Of a stretch of 64,000 nucleotides of DNA, positions 51,583 to 61,075 are shown piece after piece. Location of the stretch: positions 1 to 64,000 of the forward strand of contig NC_009092.1 in the NCBI RefSeq assembly GCF_000016065.1, read 5' to 3'. Source of the stretch: Shewanella loihica PV-4 (lineage in GTDB: Bacteria > Pseudomonadota > Gammaproteobacteria > Enterobacterales > Shewanellaceae). Every line of letters starts with the position of its first letter. Position 1 is the stretch's first letter. The translations under genes were made by a program, and so were the position numbers. The notes beneath the pieces were generated by a model. The model saw only the letters and a list, made by a program, of their open reading frames with translations. It made no database searches and was not told where the DNA came from.

Positions 51583-51809
51583 TTTATTGTGTTTAACCCC
51601 CCAGTGAATTGCAACCATCTTTACTTAACTCAATGTTTTTAAATGCAAATAATTATCGTTAACGGCCTGTTGGGGTGCATTCATGTCTGCTTGTTACATT
51701 TGCTAACCAAATCAGGCGGATTTATTAACATTTTGTCTCTAGGCTTTAGGGTCAAGAAACTAAGCTCATAACCCCAGCCGGGTCTGACGTGCCTGGGGTG
51801 GGACAATCG
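51583..51809. other. Upstream region of the second RND operon
   Basis: About 227 AT-rich bases with the promoter of the RND pair. A Fur-box-like segment near 51645-51661 matches about 12 of 17 positions of the consensus, too weak to call. No ORF or repeat is seen. Confidence 0.4.
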
Positions 51810-54800
51810 ATGAACCTCACCAAATTAAGCACCAATAACCCTGCCGGTACCCTAGTGGCCCTGCTGCTGATTGCCATATTCGGCGTGTTAGCCATAGGCA
51901 AGCTGCCGATCCAGCTGCTGCCGGACATTCAACGGCCGCAGATCTCCGTCTTCAACAATTGGCGCTCGGCGGCGCCCCAGGAGATGGAGTCCAACATCAT
52001 AGAGCCCCAGGAAAATGTGTTGCGCCAGGTGCCCGGCGTGGTTGAGATGACCTCCAACATCTCCCAGGGCTTTGGCGGCATTACACTGACCTTCGAGGTG
52101 GGCAGCGACATGCAGGCGGGGATGATCAATGTGATCAACGCGCTCAATCAGACTCCCCCCAGGCCGCTGGATGCCAATGAGCCATTCATCAATGTCGGCG
52201 GCGGTAACGGCGCACCCAACCTGGCCTCCCTGTTGATCCGCATGGCGCCGGACAATCCGGCTACCGACTTCGCCCAGTATCAGAAGCTGATCGATGATGT
52301 GGTGGAGCCCAGACTGAGGCTGATCTCAGGCGTAGGCTCGGTGCGCCTGCAGAGTCGCTTGCCGAAAGAGTTACATATCGAGTTCGACCCCTATCGCGCC
52401 GCGGCGCTGGGGATCACTCTGGATCAACTGCGCAGCACACTTTCGCGGGCGGCGGATATTTCGGGCGGCACCGCCAATGTGGGTCGTCGCCAATATACGG
52501 TGCGTTTCATCGGCCAATACACGCCGGAGAATCTGGGCAATCTCATCGTCACCTACAACGAGGGGCGTCCCATCTACCTCAACGAGCTGGCGGATGTGGA
52601 AGTATCGAGTGCCGATGTGCAGGGTTTTACCAAGCGTAACGGCTATCCTGCCTACTATATGACGGTGGAGGGCACCTTCGATGCCAATACGGTTAAGGTG
52701 CTCGATGGCGTCAACGAGGCGATTGCCGAGCTTAATCAGGGGCCGCTGAAGGAGGCGGGGTTGGTGTTGGATCTCTCCTTCGACGCCTCTGTGCATATCA
52801 AGCGGGCTATCTGGTTGGTGAAGGGCAACCTGGCGATCGGTGTGGTGCTGGCACTGGTGATCCTCTATGCCTTCCTGCGCAGCTTCCGCGCGACCCTGAT
52901 GATCGCCTCGACTATTCCCGTCGCCCTGCTGATCGCCTTCTTCTTCCTCGAGATGATGGGACGTACCCTGAACGTGATCTCCCTGGCGGGCCTGGCCTTC
53001 GCCGTCGGCCTGGTGCTGGATGCTGCCATCATAGTGCAGGAGAATATCGTGCGCATCCTGCAGCAGGGGACGCCGATCCGCGAGGCCATCGCCAAGGGCA
53101 CAGATCAGGTCAAGGGCGCCTTGTTGGCCTCCACCGCCACGACGGTCGCCATCTTCCTGCCGATCCTATTTATGCCCGGGGTGGAGGGGCAGCTGTTTTC
53201 TGATCTGGCGCTCACCCTGTCGGTGGCCGTGGTCTCCTCCTTTATCAGTGCCATCACCCTGATCCCGGTATTTAGTCTGCTCTGGCTCAAGCTCTCACCC
53301 CAGGATGATGGCCAGCAGAGCGGCCGCCTGTGGCGCTGGATATCGGCAACCGTGCAGCGCCTCACCGGTGACACCAAACGCGCCGTCTTCTGGTGTGTCA
53401 CCCTGATCCTAGGAGCCGCCATGCTGACGGCGGTCCTGATGCCGAGACCCGACTTTTTGCCCCAGGCGCGCTCGGACGGCATATTTGCCTTCTTTGCCCT
53501 GCCACCGGGTGCAAACGTCAAGACGCTGGAGAAGGAGGTGGGCGATGTGATCATAGAACGCCTCAAGCCATACTATGACAAGGAGAAGCAGCCCTATATC
53601 AAGGGATATAACTTCTCCATGTACAGCGCCTTCAACGTGCTGTTTATCTATCCTGAAGATCCGTCCCAGGCCGATGCCATGATAGAGCTGCTCAACAAGG
53701 AGATCTTGGTGGGACTGCCCGATACCCAGGCCTTTACCAACCGCGGCTCCCTGCTGCAGTTTGGCTTTAACGGCGGTCGGGCGATCAATATCGACCTCCA
53801 GGGGGCCGACATGGAGGCCCTGATGGAGACGGCAGGCAAGGGAATGGGACTGATCCAAGAGGCGCTGCCCGGCGCCGTGGTTAGGCCGATTCCAGGCCTC
53901 TCCATGGCACAACCCGAGCTGCAGTTGATCCCCAACGAGCGCCGCTTGGCCCAGGCTGGTGTCGACCGGATTCAGATAGCCAACGCCATTCGCGCCTACA
54001 CCTCTGGCTTGTTTGTGGGTGAGTATTTCGACGGTAACGAACGCATGGATGTGCTGCTCAAGGGGCCCAAGTGGCAGGTGCCCGAGCAACTATCGGCGAC
54101 TCCTGTCTATACCCAGGCCGCCGGTATTCAGACCATAGGCGAGCTGGCGACCCTCAAGCGAACTGTGGGGCCAACCCAGCTGCAGCGAGTCAATGGCAAG
54201 CGCAGCGTCAGCCTGTTGATCTTCCCGCCAGCGGATATGTCCCTGGATGAGGCGCTGGAGAAACTCAACCAGTCGGCGGTACCAACCCTGAGAGCCAGCC
54301 TGCCGGAAAACAGCTCACTCGGGTATCGTGGCAGCGCCGACAAGCTCGACAGTACCATCAAGGATATGGGCGCCAACTTCGCCCTGGCCGTGGTGATCCT
54401 CTTCCTCTTGATGGCCGCCATGTTTAAGTCGGCCAAGGATAGCCTGCTAGTCTTGCTCTCTATGCCGCTGGCGATCTGTGGCGGTGTGGTCAGCCTGCGA
54501 CTGCTAAACTTGTTTAGTTTCCAGAGCCTGGATCTGCTGACCATGATAGGTTTCATCATCTTGCTGGGGTTGGTGGTCAATAACGCCATCCTGCTGGTGG
54601 ATCAGACCCGCCAGAGTTATCGCGAGACGCCGGATATCGACCTGGCCATCGCTCAGGCCGTGGCGACCCGTGCCCGCCCTGTGTATATGAGCACCCTGAC
54701 CTCCATCTTCGGCATGCTGCCGCTGATGCTGGTGCCCGGCGTCGGCAGCGAGATCTATCGCGGCCTGGCGGCGGTTATCGTCGGCGGCATGACCTTTAGC

Positions 54801-54920
54801 GCCTTGTTTACCCTTATTTTGATGCCCAGCCTGTTGCGTCTGACCCATAGGCTGAGCCCAGTTACCAATAGGCTGGCCGACGAGCCAGCCCTCTCATCCA
54901 CCACAGGAGTGAAGTCATGA
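51810..54920 (+). CDS. RND-family efflux permease with altered proton relay
   Basis: A 1036-aa RND permease. I chose ATG 51810 (MNLTKLSTNNPAGTLVALLL), with GGTGGGA seven bases upstream; a GTG at 51789 adds seven residues without family support. The twelve-helix layout is clear, but relay positions differ from AcrB: AVGLVLDAAIIVQENI has Asp404 followed by Ala405, and the TM10 lysine position in LGLVVNNAILLVD is Asn924. The permease comes first and its adaptor second, the reverse of the first pump, with a 4-base ATGA overlap. The substrate is unknown; homologs in Shewanella are annotated simply as RND transporters. Confidence 0.9.
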   Translation: MNLTKLSTNNPAGTLVALLLIAIFGVLAIGKLPIQLLPDIQRPQISVFNNWRSAAPQEMESNIIEPQENVLRQVPGVVEMTSNISQGFGGITLTFEVGSDMQAGMINVINALNQTPPRPLDANEPFINVGGGNGAPNLASLLIRMAPDNPATDFAQYQKLIDDVVEPRLRLISGVGSVRLQSRLPKELHIEFDPYRAAALGITLDQLRSTLSRAADISGGTANVGRRQYTVRFIGQYTPENLGNLIVTYNEGRPIYLNELADVEVSSADVQGFTKRNGYPAYYMTVEGTFDANTVKVLDGVNEAIAELNQGPLKEAGLVLDLSFDASVHIKRAIWLVKGNLAIGVVLALVILYAFLRSFRATLMIASTIPVALLIAFFFLEMMGRTLNVISLAGLAFAVGLVLDAAIIVQENIVRILQQGTPIREAIAKGTDQVKGALLASTATTVAIFLPILFMPGVEGQLFSDLALTLSVAVVSSFISAITLIPVFSLLWLKLSPQDDGQQSGRLWRWISATVQRLTGDTKRAVFWCVTLILGAAMLTAVLMPRPDFLPQARSDGIFAFFALPPGANVKTLEKEVGDVIIERLKPYYDKEKQPYIKGYNFSMYSAFNVLFIYPEDPSQADAMIELLNKEILVGLPDTQAFTNRGSLLQFGFNGGRAINIDLQGADMEALMETAGKGMGLIQEALPGAVVRPIPGLSMAQPELQLIPNERRLAQAGVDRIQIANAIRAYTSGLFVGEYFDGNERMDVLLKGPKWQVPEQLSATPVYTQAAGIQTIGELATLKRTVGPTQLQRVNGKRSVSLLIFPPADMSLDEALEKLNQSAVPTLRASLPENSSLGYRGSADKLDSTIKDMGANFALAVVILFLLMAAMFKSAKDSLLVLLSMPLAICGGVVSLRLLNLFSFQSLDLLTMIGFIILLGLVVNNAILLVDQTRQSYRETPDIDLAIAQAVATRARPVYMSTLTSIFGMLPLMLVPGVGSEIYRGLAAVIVGGMTFSALFTLILMPSLLRLTHRLSPVTNRLADEPALSSTTGVKS

Positions 54921-55987
54921 GATCCTTAATTGCCGCTGTGCTGGCGCTCTCTCTAATCGGCCCCACGAGCTGGGCCCAGGGCGAGGCGCCCGAGCGTCTG
55001 GTGCAGGTGGTTCAGGTTGAGAACCGCGCCCTGTCGCCCAAGATCATGGTGATAGGATCTGTGCACTCCCGTAACTATGCCGAGCTGACCGCGGGCATCG
55101 AGGGTAAGCTCGAGTGGGTGATCGAGGCCGGTACGCTAGTGAAGGCGGGTGAGGTGGTCGCCCGCATCGAGAAGACTCGCCTTGAGTTGCAGAAGGCTCA
55201 GCAAGAGGCGCAGATAGAGTATGAGACTGTGGGGCTGTCTAGGCTTAATCGCGAGCTGAAGCGCTTGCAGAAGCTGATGGCTAATAAGAACGCCTCGGAG
55301 ACCGAATTGGATAAGGCGCGTTCGGATCGCGACCTGGCCGCCGCTAACCTCAAGCTGGCACAGATCAAACTCGAGATGATCCTCGATGATATTGCCCGCA
55401 CCCAGGTGAAGGCGCCCTTTGCAGGCATCATCACGGCGCGTCAACGTCAGGCGGGTGAGGATATCAGCCGCGCCGAGTCAATCGTCGCCATCACAGACCC
55501 GGACAACCTGGAGATCAGACTGCATGCGCCGCTCAAGCACAGTCGCCGGGTGAAGGTGGGGGATGAACTGCGGGTCTATCATGGCCTGGGGGAGTTCTCC
55601 GCTAAGATCCGCAGCCTGATCCCCGTGTCTGATGTGCGCTCCCAGACCTTCGAGGCTCGCATCGACCTACCACTCGAGCGGCAGGATATGCTCAACGTCG
55701 GCGAGTTGGTCTCCCTGGCACTGCCAATTGCTCCTAAACAGCTGACCACCTTAGTGCCCCGCGACGCCGTGGTGCTGCGCTCCGCCGGTGCCTTCGTGTT
55801 CAAGATAGACGAGAGTAACAAGGCGGTGAAGGTGGCCGTGGAGCTGGGCGATGGTGAAGGGGAGTGGATCGCCGTCAAGGGTGAACTCAGCGACAGCGAC
55901 CAGGTGGTGATTCGCGGCGCCGAGACGCTGCAAGATGGCCAGCAGGTGAAGGTGCAGGCCAATAACCAGGAGCTGAGCGCCGGTTAA
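54917..55987 (+). CDS. RND efflux periplasmic adaptor (MFP)
   Basis: A 356-aa HlyD/RND-type adaptor. A Sec signal peptide ends near SWAQG, and no lipobox is seen, unlike the first adaptor. The lipoyl half (VIGSVHSRNYAELTAGIEGKLEWVIEAGTLVKAGEVVARIE), a coiled-coil hairpin (about 85-165), and TQVKAPFAGIITARQRQAGE are present. Its ATG overlaps the permease stop (ATGA). Outer-membrane partner not encoded here. Confidence 0.9.
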   Translation: MRSLIAAVLALSLIGPTSWAQGEAPERLVQVVQVENRALSPKIMVIGSVHSRNYAELTAGIEGKLEWVIEAGTLVKAGEVVARIEKTRLELQKAQQEAQIEYETVGLSRLNRELKRLQKLMANKNASETELDKARSDRDLAAANLKLAQIKLEMILDDIARTQVKAPFAGIITARQRQAGEDISRAESIVAITDPDNLEIRLHAPLKHSRRVKVGDELRVYHGLGEFSAKIRSLIPVSDVRSQTFEARIDLPLERQDMLNVGELVSLALPIAPKQLTTLVPRDAVVLRSAGAFVFKIDESNKAVKVAVELGDGEGEWIAVKGELSDSDQVVIRGAETLQDGQQVKVQANNQELSAG

Positions 55988-56168
55988 TCTATACCTTTGG
56001 AGATAGTCGAGCCGACATCCGCCCAGCTGGTGTCGGCTTTTTGGTTGAATCTCGGCGGATTGTGGCCAAAAACTGCCGTCGAGATCATAGTCTTCTGATC
56101 TCAGCGTGGCATAATGAGCGGCAATATTCGCTTTTACTCATATCCTACAGTTAACGCTAAGGTACTCT

Positions 56169-57416
56169 ATGTCTATGCAAGCCGATCCTTGTGCAAAACC
56201 CAGCCTAATGCATCCCGATGAAGCCATCATCAAGCTTTTGGAACAAGTTCGTCCACTGGAAGAATCGGAAATGGTGCAGCTTCCCCATGCGTTGGGGCGT
56301 GTGCTGGCCGAGGACCTGGCCTCTAGCATAGACCTGCCACCCTTTGATAACTCGGCGATGGATGGCTATGCTTTCCGCTTCGAGGATCTGGCTCAGGGCA
56401 ATCGTTTCACCCTCATAGGTCACTCCTTTGCCGGGCACCCTTTCGAGGGTGAGGCCAGTGCTAATACCTGTGTGCGCATCATGACGGGCGCGCCTGTACC
56501 GCCGGGTTACGACACAGTGCAGATGCAGGAAAAAGTCGAGGTCGACGGCGACAGCATAGTGATTGAGGCGCCAAAGGCGTTAGGCGCCAACGTGCGTCGT
56601 CGCGGCGAAGAGGTGATGACGGGTGGCAAGGTGCTCTGCGCCGGCACCCAGATCGGCGCCGCCGAGATGGGCGTACTGGCCACCATAGGCGCCAGCCAGG
56701 TACGGGTGACCCGTCTGGTCAAGGTAGCCTTCTTCTCTACCGGTGACGAGCTGCGCCCGGTGGGCACAGAATTGGCGCCGGGTCAGATCTACGACTCCAA
56801 CCGTTACAGCATTCAAGGCCTCTTGAGCCGCGCCAACGTCGAGTGGATAGACCTTGGGGTGATCGAAGACGACCCAGAGGCGATCCGTGCCGCGTTTCGT
56901 AACGCAGCGGCCAACGCCGATATGGTGCTCACCTCGGGCGGCGTCTCTGTGGGGGATGCCGACTTTACCAAGCAGATCCTCGACGAGGAGGGGGAGATCA
57001 CCTTCTGGAAACTGGCCATCAAGCCGGGCAAGCCGTTCGCCTTCGGTCGTATCGGCGAGGCGGTCTTCTGTGGTCTGCCGGGTAATCCCGTCTCCTCCAT
57101 GGTGACCTTCTACAAGTTGGTGTGGCCGCTGCTTAACAAGATGCAGGGCCTGCCTCAGGTGAAGCCACTGCAATTGCAGGCCAAGCTCAAGGGTAACCTA
57201 CGCAAGTTCCCAGGCCGGGTCGAGTATCAGCGTGGCGTGCTGAGTCAAAATGCCCAAGGTGAGGCCGAGGTGAGTGTCACCGGAGGTCAGGGCTCTGGCA
57301 TGCTTACTTCCATGAGTCTGGCCAACTGTTTCATTATCCTGGCGCAGGAGCAGGGCGATACGCCTGACGGTAGCCTGGTGACTGTGGAACCCTTCAACTC
57401 AGTGCTGGCACTCTAA
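56169..57416 (+). CDS. moeA: Molybdopterin molybdenumtransferase MoeA
   Basis: MoeA inserts molybdate into adenylylated molybdopterin to make the molybdenum cofactor. The 415-aa protein has the usual parts: the N-terminal domain with LGRVLAEDLAS and PPFDNSAMDGYAFR, then IMTGAPVPPGYDTVQMQE, RRRGEEV and the MoCF domain (FFSTGDELRPVG, IYDSNRYSI, SGGVSVGDADFTKQIL, KPGKPFAFGRI, LPGNPVSSMVTFYKLV). AAGG lies six bases upstream of the ATG. moeB follows 10 bases later. Confidence 0.96.
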   Translation: MSMQADPCAKPSLMHPDEAIIKLLEQVRPLEESEMVQLPHALGRVLAEDLASSIDLPPFDNSAMDGYAFRFEDLAQGNRFTLIGHSFAGHPFEGEASANTCVRIMTGAPVPPGYDTVQMQEKVEVDGDSIVIEAPKALGANVRRRGEEVMTGGKVLCAGTQIGAAEMGVLATIGASQVRVTRLVKVAFFSTGDELRPVGTELAPGQIYDSNRYSIQGLLSRANVEWIDLGVIEDDPEAIRAAFRNAAANADMVLTSGGVSVGDADFTKQILDEEGEITFWKLAIKPGKPFAFGRIGEAVFCGLPGNPVSSMVTFYKLVWPLLNKMQGLPQVKPLQLQAKLKGNLRKFPGRVEYQRGVLSQNAQGEAEVSVTGGQGSGMLTSMSLANCFIILAQEQGDTPDGSLVTVEPFNSVLAL

Positions 57417-57426
57417 GGGCGGACAG

Positions 57427-58194
57427 ATGGAGCCGAATACCCAAGAAGAGATCCTCTCCGACGCAGAGATCTTGCGCTATAGCCGCCATATCTCCATCAA
57501 GGCGATGGACTTCGAAGGCCAGGAGCGACTCAAGCAGGCAAAAGTGCTGGTGATAGGTGCCGGCGGCCTAGGCTGTGCCTCTACCCAATATCTGGCGGTC
57601 GCCGGAGTGGGTCAGCTGACCCTGGTGGATTTCGATACCGTCGAGCTGTCGAACCTGCAGCGGCAGGTGCTGCACCACGACGCCACTATCGGCCAGCCCA
57701 AGGTGGAGTCGGCCAAGACCTCCTTGATGCAGCTCAATCCCCACCTCAGGGTCGAGACCATCAACGCCGTGCTCGATGACGAGCAGATCCTGGCGCTGGT
57801 GGCCGAGCATGATCTGGTGATGGACTGTACCGACAACATAGTGGTGCGCGAGCAGCTCAATCAGGCCTGTTTTCAACACAAGGTGCCTTTGGTGTCGGCC
57901 GCTGCCATCCGTATGGAGGGTACGGTTACCGTATTCGACTATGGTGAGCAGAGCCCCTGTTATCATTGTTACAGCAAGCTGTTTGGCGACCAACAGCTGA
58001 CCTGCGTCGAGTCGGGCATTCTGGCGCCCGTGGTGGGTATGATAGGTTGCCTGCAGGCGGTGGAAGCGATTAAGGTGCTGGCTAAGATGGGCAAGACCCT
58101 CAGCGGCCGCATCCTGATGATAGATGCCATGACCATGGAGTTTCGCGAGATGAAGCTACCTAAGCAGCCTCATTGCCAGGTATGCGGTATGTGA
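57427..58194 (+). CDS. moeB: Molybdopterin-synthase adenylyltransferase MoeB
   Basis: MoeB adenylates the C-terminus of MoaD so that sulfur can be added for molybdopterin. The 255-aa protein has the nucleotide-binding GAGGLGCASTQYLAVAGVG, DFDTVELSNLQRQVLH, and the zinc-binding Cys pairs CYHC and CQVC. It follows moeA closely, in the moeAB operon typical of enteric relatives. The terminator at 58241 follows. Confidence 0.95.
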   Translation: MEPNTQEEILSDAEILRYSRHISIKAMDFEGQERLKQAKVLVIGAGGLGCASTQYLAVAGVGQLTLVDFDTVELSNLQRQVLHHDATIGQPKVESAKTSLMQLNPHLRVETINAVLDDEQILALVAEHDLVMDCTDNIVVREQLNQACFQHKVPLVSAAAIRMEGTVTVFDYGEQSPCYHCYSKLFGDQQLTCVESGILAPVVGMIGCLQAVEAIKVLAKMGKTLSGRILMIDAMTMEFREMKLPKQPHCQVCGM

Positions 58195-58240
58195 GCATTT
58201 ACTTACTTCTGAGTGGTTTGATCTAGGTAGTTGAATAAGA

Positions 58241-58266
58241 AGCGAGGCTAAGGCCTCGCTTTTTTG
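58241..58266 (+). terminator. Rho-independent terminator of moeAB
   Basis: AGCGAGGC and GCCTCGCT form an 8-bp stem with a TAAG loop, followed by a T-run. It lies 46 bases after moeB and 47 before the convergent folM stop. Confidence 0.9.
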
Positions 58267-58312
58267 TGTGTCATCGTTTGACTCTCGCTCGGGGGCGATA
58301 TCAATCGGCAGT

Positions 58313-59020
58313 CTATTTCAGCTGCCGGCCACCATCCAATGCCAGGGAACGCCCCGTCACATACTGGCTCTGCATCAGGTAGTCTATCGCCTGCAGCACT
58401 TCGACTTCGCCGCCCTCTCTGGCTAATACCGACTTGGCCCTGGCCTTCTCGCGATAGGCGGCATCGTCATGCTCGTTGAAACAGATCAGCGCCGGGGCGA
58501 TGGCGTTGACCTTCACCTTTGGGGCCAACTTGGCGGCGAAGGAGAGGGTCATGTTTTCCAGCGCGGCCTTGCTGGCGGCGTAGGCGATATGCTTCTTGCT
58601 GCCTTTCTGCGCCACATAGTCGGTGATATGGATGATGTCTGTCATGGCCTGCTGGTTTTGCAGTAGCGGCGTGAGGGCGAGGTTGAGCTGGTAGGGCGCA
58701 TAGACATGGACCTGCATCATCTGGGCGATCACCTGATCGGCGCCCGCTGGGTCATTGTCATCTAGCCAGAGCGAGGCGTTGTGGATCACCGCATCCAGCT
58801 GACGATAGTTCTGCTTTAGCGTCTGGATAAGCTCTTCGAGCTGGCTTTGAACGGTGAAGTCACAGGGGTAGAGGTCGGCGCCCAGTTTGGTGAGGGCATC
58901 TATGCTGGGGTAGTGGCTGCGATAGGTGCCTATCACCTTGTATCCGCGGGTGAGAAAGGCCTCGGCCAGATAGAGGCCGATACGCTTGCCTACGCCTGTG
59001 ATGAGTATGGTTTTTTGCAT
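58313..59020 (-). CDS. folM: Dihydromonapterin reductase FolM (SDR family)
   Basis: The 235-aa short-chain dehydrogenase aligns with E. coli FolM throughout: ILITGVGKRIGLYLA (NAD(P) site), YRSHYPSIDALTKLGAD, HNASLWL, IIHITDYVAQKGSKKHIAYAASKAALENMTLSFAAKLAPKVKVNAIAPALICFNEHDDAAYRE and YVTGRSLALDGGR. The catalytic Tyr-x3-Lys is at YAASK. FolM reduces dihydromonapterin and dihydrofolate, giving tetrahydromonapterin, the cofactor of phenylalanine hydroxylase in some proteobacteria. It converges on moeAB. Confidence 0.9.
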   Translation of the reverse strand: MQKTILITGVGKRIGLYLAEAFLTRGYKVIGTYRSHYPSIDALTKLGADLYPCDFTVQSQLEELIQTLKQNYRQLDAVIHNASLWLDDNDPAGADQVIAQMMQVHVYAPYQLNLALTPLLQNQQAMTDIIHITDYVAQKGSKKHIAYAASKAALENMTLSFAAKLAPKVKVNAIAPALICFNEHDDAAYREKARAKSVLAREGGEVEVLQAIDYLMQSQYVTGRSLALDGGRQLK

Positions 59021-59400
59021 CCTGATGCACCCTTTGATTCCCGATATTGCAGCCGATAGTAGCTTTCGCGGCTCGCCGGGTTCAAGTGCTTTTAGGGAAT
59101 ATGAGTCCTATCCTCGGCCTGACCCATGTGAATAGTCGTAAGTTTAATCTCTATCCATAATCACCTTTATTGTTTGTATTCAAATCAATGTGTCGTTCAT
59201 CCATATGCAGTATAAATGGGGTTTTTAGCGCTTAAATTGGATCTAAATGGTCGAAAACTGGCTGTAATTTGGAATAAAAGCGCTATGGCGTTACAATAGT
59301 GCCGAATATTTTAATTGTATTGCTATGAGTTCAAATCATTTTAATCAAATCTAAATGATGGCCTGGTGGCGATTCTTTGAGGTCTTAACGGAGAGAATCG
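59021..59400. other. Long upstream region of the BCCT gene
   Basis: A 380-base AT-rich gap between divergent folM and the BCCT transporter, with the promoter noted at 59269. GGAGAG lies before the ATG. No ORF is seen. An ATCATTT/AAATGAT inverted pair lies near 59334-59358, a possible operator. Confidence 0.4.
59269..59297 (+). promoter_or_regulatory. Candidate sigma70 promoter of the BCCT gene
   Basis: TTGGAA (59269-59274) and TACAAT (59292-59297) with a 17-base spacer, about 100 bases upstream of the transporter ATG. The -10 matches TATAAT at five of six bases, the -35 four of six. Confidence 0.45.
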
Positions 59401-60972
59401 ATGACGAAAGGTATTGATAAATACAGCATTGAAAGCACCGACTATACGATCGGCCAGGACAATGTGCAGAAGTGGGGGTTCGACGTACACAACCCCGTAT
59501 TTGGGGTGAGTGCCGGGCTAATTGCCGCCTTCCTGCTGGCGACCCTGTTGACCGATGCCGAGACGGCCAAGTCCGTGCTCGATGGCATTAAGTGGAAGAT
59601 TATCGGCGCCTTCGATTGGCTGTTTATCTGGTCGGGGAATATTTTCGTGATCTTCTGCCTGGGCCTGATCCTCTCGCCCTACGGCAAGATACGTCTCGGC
59701 GGCAACGAAGCCACTGCGGACTACTCCTTCCTCTCCTGGCTATCTATGTTATTTGCCGCCGGTATGGGGATAGGCCTGATGTTCTGGAGTGTGGCCGAGC
59801 CCGTGGCCTACTTTACCGGTTGGTATGAGACGCCGCTCGGGGTCGAACCCAACACGCCGGAGGCGGCCAAGTTGGCGTTGGGGGCCACCATGTTCCATTG
59901 GGGTCTACACCCCTGGGCCATCTATGGTGTCGTGGCGCTGTCGTTGGCCTTCTTCACTTATAACAAGGGTATGCCTCTCTCCATCCGCTCCATCTTCTAC
60001 CCCCTGCTAGGTGACAGAGCCTGGGGCTGGGCGGGACATATTGTCGATATCCTTGCCGTGCTGGCGACCCTGTTTGGTCTGGCAACCTCGCTAGGACTCG
60101 GCGCTCAGCAGGCGGCCAGCGGTATCCACCATGTGTTTGGTATAGAGGCCAGCCTGGGGCTGCAGATGATAGTGATCGTCGCCGTGACCCTGCTGGCAGT
60201 AGTGTCCGTGGTACGGGGTATCGACGGCGGCGTTAAGGTGATCAGTAATATCAATATGATAGTCGCTTTCCTGCTGCTGATCCTGGTGGCCATGATCGGC
60301 TACGCCGTCAGCTTGGGCAGCATTCCTACCACCCTGATGGCCTACGTGGAGAACATTATTCCGCTTAGTAATCCACACGGGCGCACCGATGAGGCCTGGT
60401 TCCAGGGCTGGACAGTATTCTACTGGGCCTGGTGGATCTCCTGGTCACCATTCGTGGGCATGTTTATCGCCAGGGTTTCTAAGGGGCGTACCGTGCGTGA
60501 GTTCATCACCGCAGTGCTGCTGGTACCTACGGCTGTGACTCTGATCTGGATGTCGGTATTTGGTGGCATGGCGATCGATCAGGTAGTCAACAAGGTGGGT
60601 GAGCTGGGTGCCAAGGGGTTGACCGACGTGCCGCTGGCCATGTTTGAGATGTTCGATGTGCTGCCGTTCGGCACACTGCTCTCAATCATCGCCGTGGTGC
60701 TGGTATTGGTGTTCTTCATCACCTCGTCGGACTCGGGTTCACTGGTGATCGACAGCATCACCGCCGGCGGTAAGATAGACGCGCCTGTGCCACAGAGGGT
60801 GTTCTGGGCGCTGCTCGAGGGTGCAATTGCCATGGCCCTGCTGTGGATCGGTGGTACAGAGGCGATTCAGGCCCTGCAGGCCGGCGCCATCTCGACCGCG
60901 CTGCCCTTTACCGTGATACTTCTGCTGATGTGTGTCAGCCTGCTCAAGGGGATGCGCACCGAGCGCTTCTAA
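59401..60972 (+). CDS. BCCT-family betaine/carnitine/choline transporter
   Basis: A 523-aa polytopic transporter for quaternary ammonium osmolytes such as glycine betaine or choline, usually Na+- or H+-coupled. It has the family signature GMGIGLMFWSVAEPV, the aromatic-box region near WAWWISWSPFVGMFIARVSKGRTVREF, and twelve predicted membrane helices. The charged N-terminal stretch and short C-terminus give a compact member. Osmolyte specificity cannot be told from sequence. Terminator at 60995. Confidence 0.92.
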   Translation: MTKGIDKYSIESTDYTIGQDNVQKWGFDVHNPVFGVSAGLIAAFLLATLLTDAETAKSVLDGIKWKIIGAFDWLFIWSGNIFVIFCLGLILSPYGKIRLGGNEATADYSFLSWLSMLFAAGMGIGLMFWSVAEPVAYFTGWYETPLGVEPNTPEAAKLALGATMFHWGLHPWAIYGVVALSLAFFTYNKGMPLSIRSIFYPLLGDRAWGWAGHIVDILAVLATLFGLATSLGLGAQQAASGIHHVFGIEASLGLQMIVIVAVTLLAVVSVVRGIDGGVKVISNINMIVAFLLLILVAMIGYAVSLGSIPTTLMAYVENIIPLSNPHGRTDEAWFQGWTVFYWAWWISWSPFVGMFIARVSKGRTVREFITAVLLVPTAVTLIWMSVFGGMAIDQVVNKVGELGAKGLTDVPLAMFEMFDVLPFGTLLSIIAVVLVLVFFITSSDSGSLVIDSITAGGKIDAPVPQRVFWALLEGAIAMALLWIGGTEAIQALQAGAISTALPFTVILLLMCVSLLKGMRTERF

Positions 60973-60994
60973 CGCGGGAATCGTGGAAAATAGA

Positions 60995-61017
60995 GGAGGC
61001 CGTTGGCCTCCTTTTTT
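60995..61017 (+). terminator. Rho-independent terminator of the BCCT gene
   Basis: GGAGGCC and GGCCTCC form a 7-bp stem with a GTT loop, followed by six T residues, 22 bases after the stop. Confidence 0.92.
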
Positions 61018-61075
61018 ATTGGCAGCGCCTATGTCAGAGCAAGTATAAACGCCAATACCAGAGCTTATACAAGCG

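Noticed and set aside
51408..51596. 62-codon ORF inside the MITE-like element
   Set aside because: It runs through the hairpins of the repeat and would appear in each copy; no coding signal is seen beyond an open frame.
51645..51661. Fur-box-like sequence before the second RND operon
   Set aside because: Only about 12 of 17 positions match, and the AT-rich background makes that common. It is also 365 bases from ftnA.
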